From the NCBI GenBank assembly GCA_019347805.1, contig JAHWKR010000001.1, positions 23,119-87,118 of the forward strand: a stretch of DNA of 64,000 bases, in the 5' to 3' direction. A program made the position numbers and the translations under genes. The DNA is from Methanobacteriota archaeon (GTDB taxonomy: Archaea > Thermoplasmatota > E2 > JACPAO01 > JAHWKR01). Shown piece by piece: positions 1 through 9,067 of this stretch (its first letter is position 1; the number at the start of each line of letters is the position of its first letter). The notes beneath the pieces are model-generated. The model did not search any database, had not been told where the DNA came from, and saw only the letters and a list, made by a program, of their open reading frames with translations.

Positions 1-1
1 C

Positions 2-637
2 TTCGATGTCGACGGTGTCGTCCTCGACCGCGGCAAGCGCTTCGCCCGCGTCGGTGCGACCGAGGGCGCTGGCGCACCGGAGACCGGCGAGGGCTATGCG
101 CGCTATCGGGAGACGGCGGACGCCATCCCGCTTCGGGCCGTCCCGGGCGATGTCGGCGGCCGGCATTATGCCAATTCGACGGAGCATGACGAGCGGGGGT
201 ACACCACCGAGGTGCCGGCGACGCGCGTCGCGATGGTCGACCGGCGCAACCGCAAGCTTGGCGATATCGACACGCTCCACCAAGGGCTTATTTTCGAGGG
301 CGACAAGGACGCACCGCTCGGCATCATCGCCTTCGGGTCGCCGGTGCCGGTCATCCGCGAAGCGCTCGCGCTCGCGCGTCCGCAGGGGGTCGCCGGGGAG
401 TTGTGCGTGATGCGTCGGCTTTTGCCCCTCCCGCGCGCGGAGCTGGACGCGTTCTTCGACCGCCACGAACGGGTGCTCGTCGTCGAGGGCAACAGCACGG
501 CGCAGCTCCTTTCCCATCTGCGCGCCCATTGTCCGGAGGCGCATCGTGCGGAGAGCCTGCTCAAGTATGACGGCGACCCGTTCCGGGTCGACGAGGTCCT
601 GGCGGCGGTCATGCGGCCGTCGGAGGTGACCGCATGA
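2..637 (+). CDS. korA: 2-oxoacid:ferredoxin oxidoreductase, alpha subunit (5' truncated)
   Basis: This is the C-terminal part of the alpha subunit of a KorAB-type 2-oxoacid:ferredoxin oxidoreductase, which oxidatively decarboxylates a 2-oxoacid to its acyl-CoA and reduces ferredoxin in the cytoplasm. The frame is open from base 2, so the start lies outside the window; the ORF track lists only the part after an internal ATG at 212. The translation includes a GYARYRETADAIPLRAVPG-like stretch followed by NSTEHDERGY, as in KorA chains, and then the C-terminal domain that binds the partner. The stop overlaps the korB start in an ATGA, so the two are translationally coupled. 2-Oxoglutarate is the likeliest substrate, but pyruvate or a branched-chain oxoacid cannot be excluded. 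Confidence 0.85.
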   Translation, partial: FDVDGVVLDRGKRFARVGATEGAGAPETGEGYARYRETADAIPLRAVPGDVGGRHYANSTEHDERGYTTEVPATRVAMVDRRNRKLGDIDTLHQGLIFEGDKDAPLGIIAFGSPVPVIREALALARPQGVAGELCVMRRLLPLPRAELDAFFDRHERVLVVEGNSTAQLLSHLRAHCPEAHRAESLLKYDGDPFRVDEVLAAVMRPSEVTA

Positions 638-1545
638 CGGACGGTCATCGCCTGCCGACGGAGACGGGCCGCGCGTTCGCCGATTTCAAGGACAAGGCGC
701 CCAACTGGTGCCCCGGGTGCGGCGATTTCGGGGTGTTGGGGGCGATGCAGCGGGCGGCCGCCGAACTCGACCTCGACCCGGACCGGACCGTGCTCGTCAC
801 CGGGATCGGCTGCTCGGGCAACGTCACGGCGTTCTTCCGCACCTACGGGTTCCATGGCGTGCACGGTCGTGCGCTCCCGGCGGCGACCGGCATCAAGCTC
901 GCCGACCCCGCATTGACCGTCTTGGTGGCGGGTGGTGACGGGGACGGTTTCGGCATCGGGCTCGGCCATCTGGTCCATGCGGCAAGACGCAACCTCGATG
1001 TGACCTACATCGTCATGGACAACCAGACCTATGGCCTCACGAAGGGCCAGGTGTCGCCGACCTCGGCGCAAGGGTTCGTCACCAAGACGACACCGGACGG
1101 TTCTCCGGATGCGCCGGTCGATGCGTTGGCGTTGTCGCTCATCGCGGGCGCCACTTATCTCGGGGTCGGCTTCTCGGGCGACATCAAACGCCTCACGGAG
1201 CTCATCAAGGGCGCTGTCCGGCATGAAGGCTTCTCGCTCGTGCAGACGATGAGCCCGTGCGTGACGTTCAACAAGACGAACACGTTCTCGTGGTACAAGG
1301 ACCGCCTGGTGGACCTAGAAGCGGAGGGGCACGACCCGACAGACCGTGCCGCCGCGCTGCATCAAGTGACGCGGACCGACGGGCGCATCCCGCACGGCCT
1401 CATCTTCAGGACCGAGCGGCCGCCGTTGCATCGCGCGGTCGGCGTGCTGGGCGGGCGCGAGGCGGCGCCGGCGACCGAGGACCTCGAGTTCACCTTGCGG
1501 AGTCGGGCGGCCGACCTGAAGGCGTTGCGTGACCGGTTCGCCTGA
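634..1545 (+). CDS. korB: 2-oxoacid:ferredoxin oxidoreductase, beta (TPP-binding) subunit
   Basis: The beta subunit carries thiamine diphosphate and works with the upstream alpha subunit. Near residue 25 is the motif NWCPGCGDFG, typical of Kor/Por beta chains. The TPP/Mg motif GGDGDGFGIG lies near residues 98-108, followed by DNQTYGLTKGQ near 128-139. At 303 residues the length fits KorB. The ATG overlaps the korA stop (ATGA). No separate gamma or delta (ferredoxin-like) subunit is seen downstream, which matches the two-subunit Kor type. The following 200 bases before the convergent neighbour hold no recognisable gene. Confidence 0.93.
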   Translation: MTDGHRLPTETGRAFADFKDKAPNWCPGCGDFGVLGAMQRAAAELDLDPDRTVLVTGIGCSGNVTAFFRTYGFHGVHGRALPAATGIKLADPALTVLVAGGDGDGFGIGLGHLVHAARRNLDVTYIVMDNQTYGLTKGQVSPTSAQGFVTKTTPDGSPDAPVDALALSLIAGATYLGVGFSGDIKRLTELIKGAVRHEGFSLVQTMSPCVTFNKTNTFSWYKDRLVDLEAEGHDPTDRAAALHQVTRTDGRIPHGLIFRTERPPLHRAVGVLGGREAAPATEDLEFTLRSRAADLKALRDRFA

Positions 1546-1751
1546 GGCTTCATGATTCCGGCCTCGTTCGGCGCATCGTACGTCGTGTCGGTCTGGTGGT
1601 CCTCGCCATCATTTTGTGCGGCATCTCTTGCGGCAAGACCGGCAACCCCGTATGCGTGCCGTTCAGCCGCACCGTCACCTCACAGACCGACGCCGCGTCG
1701 TCGCACGGACCCGTCGCCTCCAGTGCGAGACGCACACAGAGAGCGCGCTTG

Positions 1752-3677
1752 TCATCGCGTGGAGGCGACGCCCGAGGGGCTAGCGGTCGCGACGTCATGA
1801 AGTCGGGTGCTCTTGTCGGCGGCCCGTTTCAACACCATGAGGGAACCGCCGAGCGCGGCAAGGAGCGTTGCGGCCCAGACGCCGAGGAGCACGCTCGTGT
1901 CGAGTGTCGAGGCGACGTTGACGATGCGATAGCCGACGAGCACGTCGGTCTGGCCCAAGGCGGAGTCGAAGACGTCCTCAGTCTGGATGGTCATGACCAT
2001 GTTCATGGCGAGCACGGTGGCGAAGGCGGCGACGAGGATGGGCGCAGGGTGGGGGATTCGGTCGTGGCGGGCGCCGAGGTACCAGAGACCGAGCATGAGG
2101 GGCAGGCCGATGAAGAGCGAGCCGAGCAGTTGGATGCCTGTGGCGTAGGGTTGCAGGACGCTCTCTTCGGGGTTGACGAAGCCGCCGCTTCGGGAATAGA
2201 ACGTGGTGATCGTGTTGCCGGTGCCCCAAAGCATGAGGCCGGTGACGATCGCGAGCCCGGCGAACAAGAGGAGCGTCATGGGGGCGCCGTGATGGGCGAG
2301 GCGCGGACGCAATCCGGTCTCGGCGAGCTGGATGCGCATGGCGAAGAACGGCAGGACGAGCGCGACGGCGCCGATGCGGATGAGGAGGTTCGGTGTGGGC
2401 CCGAAGTGGTCCAACGACGGTAGCGCCAAGAGCAGGAACCAGGTGAATAGCCAGATGCCGATGACGGTGGTGGCGAGGAAGAAGAGGCGGTCGTACTTCG
2501 CCTGGCCGTTGATGCCATGGTCGTCGCGCAGGTGGCGCAACCAGGCTTTTGCGCTCCAGCGGTGGACGCCCCAGCCGCCGAAGAGCAGGAGGAGGAAGAT
2601 GGAGGCGCCGCGCGAGTTCATGGCGAAGACGCGTGACGTGTCGGAGCCGGACGGTGTGTAGACCGGTTCGGGGAAGAGGACCAGCAGGTTGAGAGCGAAG
2701 GTGGCTGCCCACAGCCAAGTCTCGGTGCGGTGCAGGGGGATGAGACTGCGTTGGAAGCTGAGGCTCCGTCGGTCGCGCAGGTCACCCCAGACGATGAGCC
2801 GGGTGTGCCAGACGGTGGTGGCGATGGCGGCGGAGAGCGAGATGGCGAGCAGGTAGTAGAGGAGGACGCGGTTGGTGGCGACGAAGCCGCCGGTCGGTTC
2901 GGCGTCGGCGCCGAGGGCGTAGTAGACGAACTGGTGCACGAAGGTGCCGCCGACGAGGACCAATGTAAGGGCGGTGAGGACGAGCCGTGTGCGGTGGCTG
3001 TCGGCGTGCGTCGGCCGGATGAAACGTTCGCGCATGAGGCGCGGGGCGATGAGGGCCATGACGCTCATGGCGCCGAGGAGGATGAGGATGAGGGTGACGA
3101 GGGCGAGGACGAAGACCGCCATGGGCAGGAAGCTGGCGGAGTCGTGGAAGATGAACGAGGCGCGCAGCATGATCATCCCCTCGCCGGGGATGGTGAACGA
3201 GTTGACGAAGATGGTGAAATGGAGGAAGAGGAGGCCGGTGGTGCTCGCGATGATGCCGAGAATCGGGACCATGCGTCGCTTGGGGGCGCGTGGCGAGAGG
3301 GAGGCGAGGACAGTGGCGAGGCCGATCCCGGCGAGGAGGGCGCCGAACAGGATGCCGCCGTCGTTGCGGGCGACGAGTCCGGCGGAGACCTCGGAGGAGA
3401 GCGAGTCCTTGAACATCTGTTGGGTCTGGTACCAGGCGAACATCATCAGCCCGCCGATGAAGAGGAGGATCCCCATGAGGACAGCTGGGCGATGATGCAG
3501 CGGGCGCGGGTCGTGTCGGGCGGTGGCCTCGCCCTCGGTGCCGCCGAACCAGCGGGCGAGGCGGTCCGCGGTCCGGTCCGCGGCCGAGGCGACCGCGGTG
3601 CTGACCTCATCGGCCCTCGGGAGGGTGATCCCGAGGAGGCTCGATCGTGCGGGAGGTCGTGGCACCGAGCCATTCAT
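1752..3677 (-). CDS. polytopic membrane protein, unknown function
   Basis: This 641-residue protein has a hydrophilic N-terminus of about 65 residues and then roughly a dozen or more hydrophobic segments spread to residue ~620, so it is an integral membrane protein. Short charged loops such as RRMVP, RDRRS and HRWSAK alternate with the helices. I do not recognise a family. There are no Walker, haem-binding CxxCH or transporter signature motifs. It stands alone, converging on korB and diverging from the surface cluster. A TATA-like box on this strand near 3793-3800 would give a leader of roughly 90 nt. A transporter or respiratory-complex role is possible, but nothing in the sequence decides it. 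Confidence 0.75.
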   Translation of the reverse strand: MNGSVPRPPARSSLLGITLPRADEVSTAVASAADRTADRLARWFGGTEGEATARHDPRPLHHRPAVLMGILLFIGGLMMFAWYQTQQMFKDSLSSEVSAGLVARNDGGILFGALLAGIGLATVLASLSPRAPKRRMVPILGIIASTTGLLFLHFTIFVNSFTIPGEGMIMLRASFIFHDSASFLPMAVFVLALVTLILILLGAMSVMALIAPRLMRERFIRPTHADSHRTRLVLTALTLVLVGGTFVHQFVYYALGADAEPTGGFVATNRVLLYYLLAISLSAAIATTVWHTRLIVWGDLRDRRSLSFQRSLIPLHRTETWLWAATFALNLLVLFPEPVYTPSGSDTSRVFAMNSRGASIFLLLLFGGWGVHRWSAKAWLRHLRDDHGINGQAKYDRLFFLATTVIGIWLFTWFLLLALPSLDHFGPTPNLLIRIGAVALVLPFFAMRIQLAETGLRPRLAHHGAPMTLLLFAGLAIVTGLMLWGTGNTITTFYSRSGGFVNPEESVLQPYATGIQLLGSLFIGLPLMLGLWYLGARHDRIPHPAPILVAAFATVLAMNMVMTIQTEDVFDSALGQTDVLVGYRIVNVASTLDTSVLLGVWAATLLAALGGSLMVLKRAADKSTRLHDVATASPSGVASTR

Positions 3678-4113
3678 CCGGGGCGGGGCGTTTCAAGCTG
3701 TTGGCGGGTCCGGCTGGGGCCGAATGGCCGAAGGGGCGTTGGTGCGCTCTTCCCCGACCCCTCACGACACGCGTCGTTCTGACAAGAAAGCCCATATACC
3801 CTGCTCGTCCACCGCCGCCTTTGTGGCTGGTCCATCGACCGCTCAAGGAGTCCCGGTGACCGGGTCGGGGGGAACTGCGGAATCTGTTCCGTCCCCCAAG
3901 GAGTGGGGCGATTCCCGCTCTTCAAACCCTATCACCATAATCCTTAAGTACCTCGATGTTGGCTCGCCACTTGTCCCGTGCGACCGCCAACTCCGGCGGT
4001 CCGTTCATGCGCCGTGTTCGAACGGCGCAGGATGGGCCCGACGGATGCGGCGGCTCGCAATCCTGAAATAGAACGATGGATTCGGACAAAATCCCCTGGA
4101 AGGTGAAAGAAAG
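3678..4113. other. intergenic region with divergent promoters
   Basis: No credible gene lies in these 436 bases between two divergent genes. On the minus strand, GGTATATGG (3793-3800) is a plausible TATA box for the large membrane protein. On the plus strand, CTGAAATAGAAC (about 4063-4073) sits about 45 nt before the next ATG. A CCTTAAGT element at 3942-3949 is an alternative, more distant TATA. These calls rest on motif and distance only. Confidence 0.4.
4065..4113 (+). promoter_or_regulatory. TATA-like box and Shine-Dalgarno of the PGF-CTERM protein gene
   Basis: GAAATAGA at 4065-4072 would place transcription start near 4095, leaving a leader of about 19 nt that carries GGTGAAAG just before the ATG at 4114. 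GGTGA matches the archaeal anti-Shine-Dalgarno sequence. Confidence 0.4.
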
Positions 4114-5067
4114 ATGAAAACCCGTACCAAATCGGTCCTCTTCGCCGTGTTCTTCACGGCGCTCGTCGCTGTGAGCATCACGCCGACGGCGCAGGCGCAA
4201 GACAGCCCCCTCAGCCCTGCTTGTACCAGTGTCGCTGACGCCAGCATCTCTGGCACATTCGCACCGCTGTCGTTCAAGCGGCTCAAGCCCATCACCGGAT
4301 TCGAACCGATCACCGTCGATTTCGCATACAAGTCCAGTGGGGGCTCCAAGTCGGTGACGCAGGTCCCTGTGACGTTCTCCTACACGGTCGACAAGTCCTG
4401 GGCGCAGGTATCGCTCGACAAGACGACGGCCTTCGCGGCGGTCAGCGATTCGGCTCAGGAAAAGAGCGTAGAACTTCCGGTCACCGTGTCGGTCGCGTTC
4501 ACCCAGGCCGCTCCCGCCTTCGAGCAGGTCAACATCAAGGTCACCGCCACCCCCGGCGATGGGACCTGTGTGAAGAAGGCCGCCCCGACCACCGTCGAGA
4601 TCCCGATCAAGGCGGACTTCTACGAGCGCTACCAGGCCCGCTTCGAGAAGACCATCCACAAGACTGGCCAGAACGCGCAGATCCAGATCCCGCTGACCGT
4701 CGAGAACCTCGGCAATGCGGGCATCCAGATCCGGTTCAAGATCAACGAGAAGACGTCGGACAAGCTGAACTTCGCGCCTCCGGGCCCGCAGATTATCCAG
4801 AGCACGATCTCTGGTGGCGAGAACAACAAGCTCACCATCCCGATCGATGTCCAGACGCCCTTCAAGAACGGCTACGAGAACCGCCGTGACCAGCTTATCC
4901 TCGATATCGAAGGGAACGCTGCGGACGAATCGACCATAGCGCTGACGAGTCTGCAACTCACCGCGGTCATCCAGACCCAAGGTGTCTATGTCCCCGGCTT
5001 CGGGGCCGTGTCCATGCTCTTCGCGCTCCTCGGCGCGATCTTCATGACCCGCCGCTTCCGCGAATAG
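4114..5067 (+). CDS. secreted surface protein with PGF-CTERM-type C-terminal sorting signal
   Basis: The 317-residue product has a clear signal peptide (basic MKTRTK, hydrophobic core, cleavage after AQAQ near residue 29) and a long beta-rich ectodomain. Its last ~26 residues are YVPGFG, a hydrophobic helix and a basic TRRFRE tail. PGF followed by a helix and arginines is the PGF-CTERM tripartite signal processed by archaeosortase A in other archaea. Residues ~185-270 look like an immunoglobulin-like or NEW3-like domain with a VENLGNAG motif resembling one in the next gene product. Two cysteines (CTS and GTCVKK) could form a disulfide. It is probably a surface-layer-associated or structural protein; the exact role is unknown. 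No archaeosortase gene is in the window. Confidence 0.8.
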   Translation: MKTRTKSVLFAVFFTALVAVSITPTAQAQDSPLSPACTSVADASISGTFAPLSFKRLKPITGFEPITVDFAYKSSGGSKSVTQVPVTFSYTVDKSWAQVSLDKTTAFAAVSDSAQEKSVELPVTVSVAFTQAAPAFEQVNIKVTATPGDGTCVKKAAPTTVEIPIKADFYERYQARFEKTIHKTGQNAQIQIPLTVENLGNAGIQIRFKINEKTSDKLNFAPPGPQIIQSTISGGENNKLTIPIDVQTPFKNGYENRRDQLILDIEGNAADESTIALTSLQLTAVIQTQGVYVPGFGAVSMLFALLGAIFMTRRFRE

Positions 5068-5131
5068 ACACTGCACCACCTTCCAGGTCTCTCTTCCCCA
5101 TGCTCTTCCTCTGTACCTTTCTATCGGTGAC

Positions 5132-7471
5132 ATGATGCGGAGCCGTACGAACCCGAGAACATCCGCTTGGATCCTCGTCCTATTGTTGGGTCTTGGCGCG
5201 CTCGGCGTGATGCTCCCCTTCACCGGGCCCGCCACGGCGCAGGACCCGCCGCCGGCCCCTGTTCCTGAGCCGTCCAACGTCACCACACCACACCAGGACG
5301 ACGTGGTCCAGGTCGGCGTCTTCACAGACAAGCAGTTCGCCTTCCTGGACGAAGGCGAGATCATGCAGGTCCGCCTGACCTATCAGGACGCGAGCATCCA
5401 ACCGACGGCTTTCACAAAACCGGGCATCACTGTCTGGTGTCGGGGCCAGAACGTGACCGCCCAAGGCAACTGGGCGTTCGCCCCACCTCCACCAGTGCCG
5501 TTGAGCCGCGGTCAGACCGCATACGCCGATTTCTCGATCCTCAGCACCCGAAGACCGCATCCTGAAGTCTTCACGGTCCAGGTCACGTGTACGTCCGCGG
5601 AGTTGCCTGGGCGGACCATCGCCGAATTCAATCTCACCGCGAAGGCGAAGCCGTACTACTATACGGCGGTCGAGATCGCGGAGTTCCTTCAGCCCCTGTC
5701 TCCGGACCAGGAGTTCCAGGTCCCGATCCGCATCAAGAACAACGGCAACCAGCTCGCCCACTATTCCGGTGAGATCTTGCAGCCGCCCGTCGGGTGGACG
5801 TTCTCCAAGCCGCCGGACGTGATGATCCCTGCTGGTGAGGAACGCATCGTCAACGTCTCCGGTATCGCGCCACGCGACCAGCTCCTTTACCTCTTCCATT
5901 CCGAAGGCGTGCGCGTCAACTACTTCCCGACCGAGGATCCCGGCAAGGGCCAGGTCGTCTTCGTCCCCCTCACCGTGGACGGTGTCTACGTCCATCCGGC
6001 GCTCATCCCGCTCACCCTACTCGCCCTCATCATCCTGGGCACGCTCATCTTCATGGCGGTCCTCGCCAAACGGCAGATCGAGGAGCAGATCCTCGGCAAG
6101 CCCGTTCCGCCATGGCGCATCCCGGTCGAGCGCGCCTATCTCGAGGAGCTGGAGAAGACGGACCCGGACGAGCATTACATCGTCCGGCATTACCTCATGG
6201 AGGAAGAGCACGCATCGGCGCTCTTGTGGTACCACCACTTCAAGAAGGCGACCAAGAAGGACCGCATCGCCGAGACGAAGTGGTACAAGACCAAGAAGAA
6301 GCAGGAGCGAAAGATCGCCAAGCTCGAGAAGGAGCACGTCAAACTCTCGAAGAAGTGGGAGCGCAAGATCAAGTTCCTCGAATGGCGCCGCCGGCGCAAG
6401 CTGAAGAAGGTCGACCGCAAACTCAAGGCGCTCAACAAGGGGCTCCAGGCGAAGCTCGACAAGGCGCACAAGAAAGAGGTCGCCAAGCTCAAGAAGCGCT
6501 TCAAGAAGGACAAGAAGAAGCTCCGGAAGCGCCAGAAGAAGGCGGAGAAGAAGACGCTCCGCAAGCACGACAAGGCCGTGCGGAAAGAGGAGCGCAAGCT
6601 CTACCGCGAGAACCGCAAGCGCGCCAAGCGTGGCGACGATCTCCTGCCACCGCCCGAGATCCCCGAGCCGGAGATGCCGAAGCTCCAGGTCGAGGAACCG
6701 CAATACCCGGAGCGCCCCATCGCCCAGGAGATGCTCCTTTCGGAGACGAAGTTCCAGAAGAAGGCGGACCGCATCAACACGCGCTTCGACAAGAAGCGTG
6801 CCCGCAAGGAGGCCAAGCGCGACCGCATCCTCGCCCGCCACCGGGCCCGCGTCGACGGCAAGACGCAGCGCCTCCTGGCCAAGGTCCCGCCGGAACCGAC
6901 GACCCATCTCTACGACCACGATGAGTACGTCCCCGAGGACGAGGTCATCGTCGAGGACGACCGGAGCGCGCTTGCCCGCTGGTTGAACATCCCGACCCTC
7001 GAGGAGCGCGAACTGGCACGGCGACGGATGGAGGTCCATCAGGCCCAGCGCATCCGCCTCAAGGAAGCCGGAGACGAAGAGGGACTGAAGCACCTCGAAG
7101 CCGAATGGAAGGAAGAGCGCAAGCGTATCAGGACCGAGCGCAAGGAACACGCGCTCGCGGCCCACGCCGCCGTCAAGGAGGAAGAGGCGATGGCACGTCA
7201 GCGCCGCAAGGACGCCCGGCGCCGCGCCAAAGAACTCACTAAGGAAGCGAAGGCTGAGTCGAAGGAGATGCGCGTCGACCAGAAGGTCAAGGCGAAGGCC
7301 GAGCGCGACGATCCGACGAAGGTTCCGGTCAAGACGCCTGCCTCCGCTGCACCGTCCTCGGGGGCTGAGGAGTCCCGGCTCAAGCTCCGCTTCGGCCGTC
7401 GCAAGGCGGAGAAGTCGGAAGAGGGAAAAGCCGAAAGCCCCGCCACCGCCGCCGACAAAGGTCAGGAGTAG
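5132..7471 (+). CDS. single-pass membrane protein with exported Ig-like domain and giant charged cytoplasmic coiled-coil tail
   Basis: This 779-residue protein has a signal sequence (residues 1-36). An exported segment follows that includes a NEW3-like domain near 190-275 (IKNNGNQLAHYSG). One transmembrane helix lies at about 288-312 (LIPLTLLALIILGTLIF). The rest, some 465 residues, is an intensely charged tail. Residues ~370-500 are almost all Lys, Arg, Glu and Leu with heptad-like spacing, as in KKKQERKIAKLEKEH, which predicts long coiled coils. PPPEIPEPEMP breaks the helix before a second charged stretch. The inside is therefore strongly basic and filament-like. It starts a four-gene run with the charged helical protein and the lipoprotein (gaps of 6 nt or less, or overlap). 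I know no named family; a cell-shape or envelope-to-cytoplasm scaffold role is inference. Confidence 0.75.
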   Translation: MMRSRTNPRTSAWILVLLLGLGALGVMLPFTGPATAQDPPPAPVPEPSNVTTPHQDDVVQVGVFTDKQFAFLDEGEIMQVRLTYQDASIQPTAFTKPGITVWCRGQNVTAQGNWAFAPPPPVPLSRGQTAYADFSILSTRRPHPEVFTVQVTCTSAELPGRTIAEFNLTAKAKPYYYTAVEIAEFLQPLSPDQEFQVPIRIKNNGNQLAHYSGEILQPPVGWTFSKPPDVMIPAGEERIVNVSGIAPRDQLLYLFHSEGVRVNYFPTEDPGKGQVVFVPLTVDGVYVHPALIPLTLLALIILGTLIFMAVLAKRQIEEQILGKPVPPWRIPVERAYLEELEKTDPDEHYIVRHYLMEEEHASALLWYHHFKKATKKDRIAETKWYKTKKKQERKIAKLEKEHVKLSKKWERKIKFLEWRRRRKLKKVDRKLKALNKGLQAKLDKAHKKEVAKLKKRFKKDKKKLRKRQKKAEKKTLRKHDKAVRKEERKLYRENRKRAKRGDDLLPPPEIPEPEMPKLQVEEPQYPERPIAQEMLLSETKFQKKADRINTRFDKKRARKEAKRDRILARHRARVDGKTQRLLAKVPPEPTTHLYDHDEYVPEDEVIVEDDRSALARWLNIPTLEERELARRRMEVHQAQRIRLKEAGDEEGLKHLEAEWKEERKRIRTERKEHALAAHAAVKEEEAMARQRRKDARRRAKELTKEAKAESKEMRVDQKVKAKAERDDPTKVPVKTPASAAPSSGAEESRLKLRFGRRKAEKSEEGKAESPATAADKGQE

Positions 7472-7477
7472 TCGTTC

Positions 7478-7870
7478 ATGGCACAGGTAGACGAGCCCGG
7501 GAACCCTGCGGTCCCGGCGCGCACGAAACAGGAAGAGCGACGGCTCCGCAAGATGCGCAAAGAGGCGGCCAGGGCAGCCAAGCGCGCGGAAAAAGAGCGG
7601 GCCAAGGCCGAAAAGCGCGCTGAGAAGGAGGCGGCCAGGGAGGCGAAGCGCGCCGAGAAAGAGGCCGCGAAGGAAGCCAAGCGCGCGGCCAGAGCGGCCA
7701 AGAAAGCGGCCCCCGCCCCGCCGACCGAGGCGGTTGGTGTACCGGGCTCTCTGGAGTCGACCCGTTCTGACGATCCCGAGCCCGCGGAGCCCGCTGCCCC
7801 TCGGGGCAAGGGTGACCCCAAGCGCCTGAAGAAGTACAAGGAGGCGCTGCGTAGGGAGCGCCGCTCATGA
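7478..7870 (+). CDS. small highly charged alpha-helical protein with AKRAEKE repeats
   Basis: The 130-residue product is dominated by imperfect 7-11-residue repeats of the type AKRAEKEAA over residues ~20-75, which predict one continuous helix. A Pro/Ala/Glu-rich linker and a basic tail (KRLKKYKEALRRERRS) follow. There is no signal peptide, so it should be cytoplasmic and could pair with the charged tail of the preceding membrane protein. It starts 6 nt after that gene, and its stop overlaps the next start (ATGA), so all three are probably one operon. No family is recognised. The low-complexity composition means weak database hits to ribosomal or TolA-like proteins would be unreliable. Confidence 0.6.
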   Translation: MAQVDEPGNPAVPARTKQEERRLRKMRKEAARAAKRAEKERAKAEKRAEKEAAREAKRAEKEAAKEAKRAARAAKKAAPAPPTEAVGVPGSLESTRSDDPEPAEPAAPRGKGDPKRLKKYKEALRRERRS

Positions 7871-8940
7871 CCCGTGCACTCATCCTCGTCATCCTCCTTT
7901 TCGGCATGCTCATCTCCGGCTGCTTCGGGGAGCCAGAGGACGAGGATGGTCTTGCGAAGGACGTCGAGGAAGACGGCTGGGACGTAACGGTCACGAAGTT
8001 GGACGGCTCCACCCAGAGCTATCGTGTCCGCAGCGATCCCACCAAGGCCGACAAGGACGGCGATGGGTTGGACGACCAGGTCGAGATGTTGGAACAGACA
8101 GACCCGAACGACGCCGACACTGACGATGACGGGCTTCTCGACGGCCAGGACGTGGAGATCGAGTCCGACGACAAGCGTGCCGAAGCGTGGAAGGAGCGTG
8201 GCATCGCCCATGACGACCGGGGCGACATGAGTGTCTTCCTCGGCGAGCGCGGCACGGACACGTTCAGCCGCGGCGGCGACCCCCGGGATCAGGACACAGA
8301 TTCCGACGGCCTCATGGACGGCGTGGAAGCAGGTGGTTATGAGGTCGTCGTGAACGGCGAGTCACGCACGGTCCGCACCGGCGTCTTCTCGGAGGACACG
8401 GACGGCGACATCATCTGGGACGGTGACGAAAGAGACGTTGGTCTCGACCCGACGATGAAGGACACGGACGGCGATGGCGTGGCGGACGGTGTCGATGTCG
8501 ATCCGTGGCGCGACCTCCATGTCCGTTTCGTCGTCGACGCGGTCGAAGTCGCAGCACCGGGTTCTTTCTGGTTCGAGATCTTCGCCTCCGGCGTCGACCA
8601 CGAGACCCCGCACGGCGATGCCTCGAGTCCGGCTTCGACGTTCACGAGCGGTGCCCTCGACATCGACGACACGGCCGGCAACATACGGAACCGACAGCAC
8701 AACGCCACGCTCGGTGTGACCGCGTTCGTGCAAGAAGGGAACGCCATGCGTTCCCTCGACCTCTTCAGCGATACGGCGGGCGAGCAGTTCGTCCGCGTGC
8801 GCCTGCATGCCGTCGACGGTACCCTGCGCATCGGCACCGACCCCCCCGGCGACCCTTGGCCACAGAACGACCGTTTCTCTGGCCCCGATGGCTCCGTGTC
8901 GTTCCACATCGAGCCGGCCGAGGCACCCGGGTCCCCCTGA
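7867..8940 (+). CDS. lipoprotein with thrombospondin type 3-like calcium-binding repeats
   Basis: The N-terminus is a lipoprotein signal with lipobox LISGC (Cys at about residue 19), so the mature protein should be lipid-anchored on the outer face of the membrane. Residues ~55-215 contain repeated Asp-rich motifs (DKDGDGLDD, DTDDDGLLDG, DTDSDGLMDG, DTDGDGVADG), each a DxDxDG calcium loop as in thrombospondin type 3 repeats. The C-terminal ~140 residues form a beta-rich domain without recognised motifs. Translation is coupled to the upstream helical protein through ATGA. Together with the 779-residue protein it would put a Ca-binding lipoprotein outside and a charged coiled coil inside the same membrane patch. 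Confidence 0.8.
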   Translation: MTRALILVILLFGMLISGCFGEPEDEDGLAKDVEEDGWDVTVTKLDGSTQSYRVRSDPTKADKDGDGLDDQVEMLEQTDPNDADTDDDGLLDGQDVEIESDDKRAEAWKERGIAHDDRGDMSVFLGERGTDTFSRGGDPRDQDTDSDGLMDGVEAGGYEVVVNGESRTVRTGVFSEDTDGDIIWDGDERDVGLDPTMKDTDGDGVADGVDVDPWRDLHVRFVVDAVEVAAPGSFWFEIFASGVDHETPHGDASSPASTFTSGALDIDDTAGNIRNRQHNATLGVTAFVQEGNAMRSLDLFSDTAGEQFVRVRLHAVDGTLRIGTDPPGDPWPQNDRFSGPDGSVSFHIEPAEAPGSP

Positions 8941-9036
8941 GGCCTTCGGCATCCTGACCAAAATGTTTAGAAAGGCAGGAAAGGAGGCACCTCATGGGTC
9001 CGCCTCCTGAGGACATAGCGACGGTTGCAAAAGCCG

Positions 9037-9044
9037 TTATATAC
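9037..9044 (+). promoter_or_regulatory. TATA box for the 9068 gene
   Basis: TTATATAC is centred about 27 nt before a GTG at 9068, the spacing expected for a leaderless archaeal transcript. A GGTGA just before the in-frame ATG at 9077 offers an alternative start. Confidence 0.55.
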
Positions 9045-9067
9045 GTCCCAAGGGTGCGACCCTCCAG

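Noticed and set aside
1546-1751. 82-aa ORFs on both strands between korB and the membrane protein
   Set aside because: No start signals or motifs; mutual antisense frames in GC-rich DNA.
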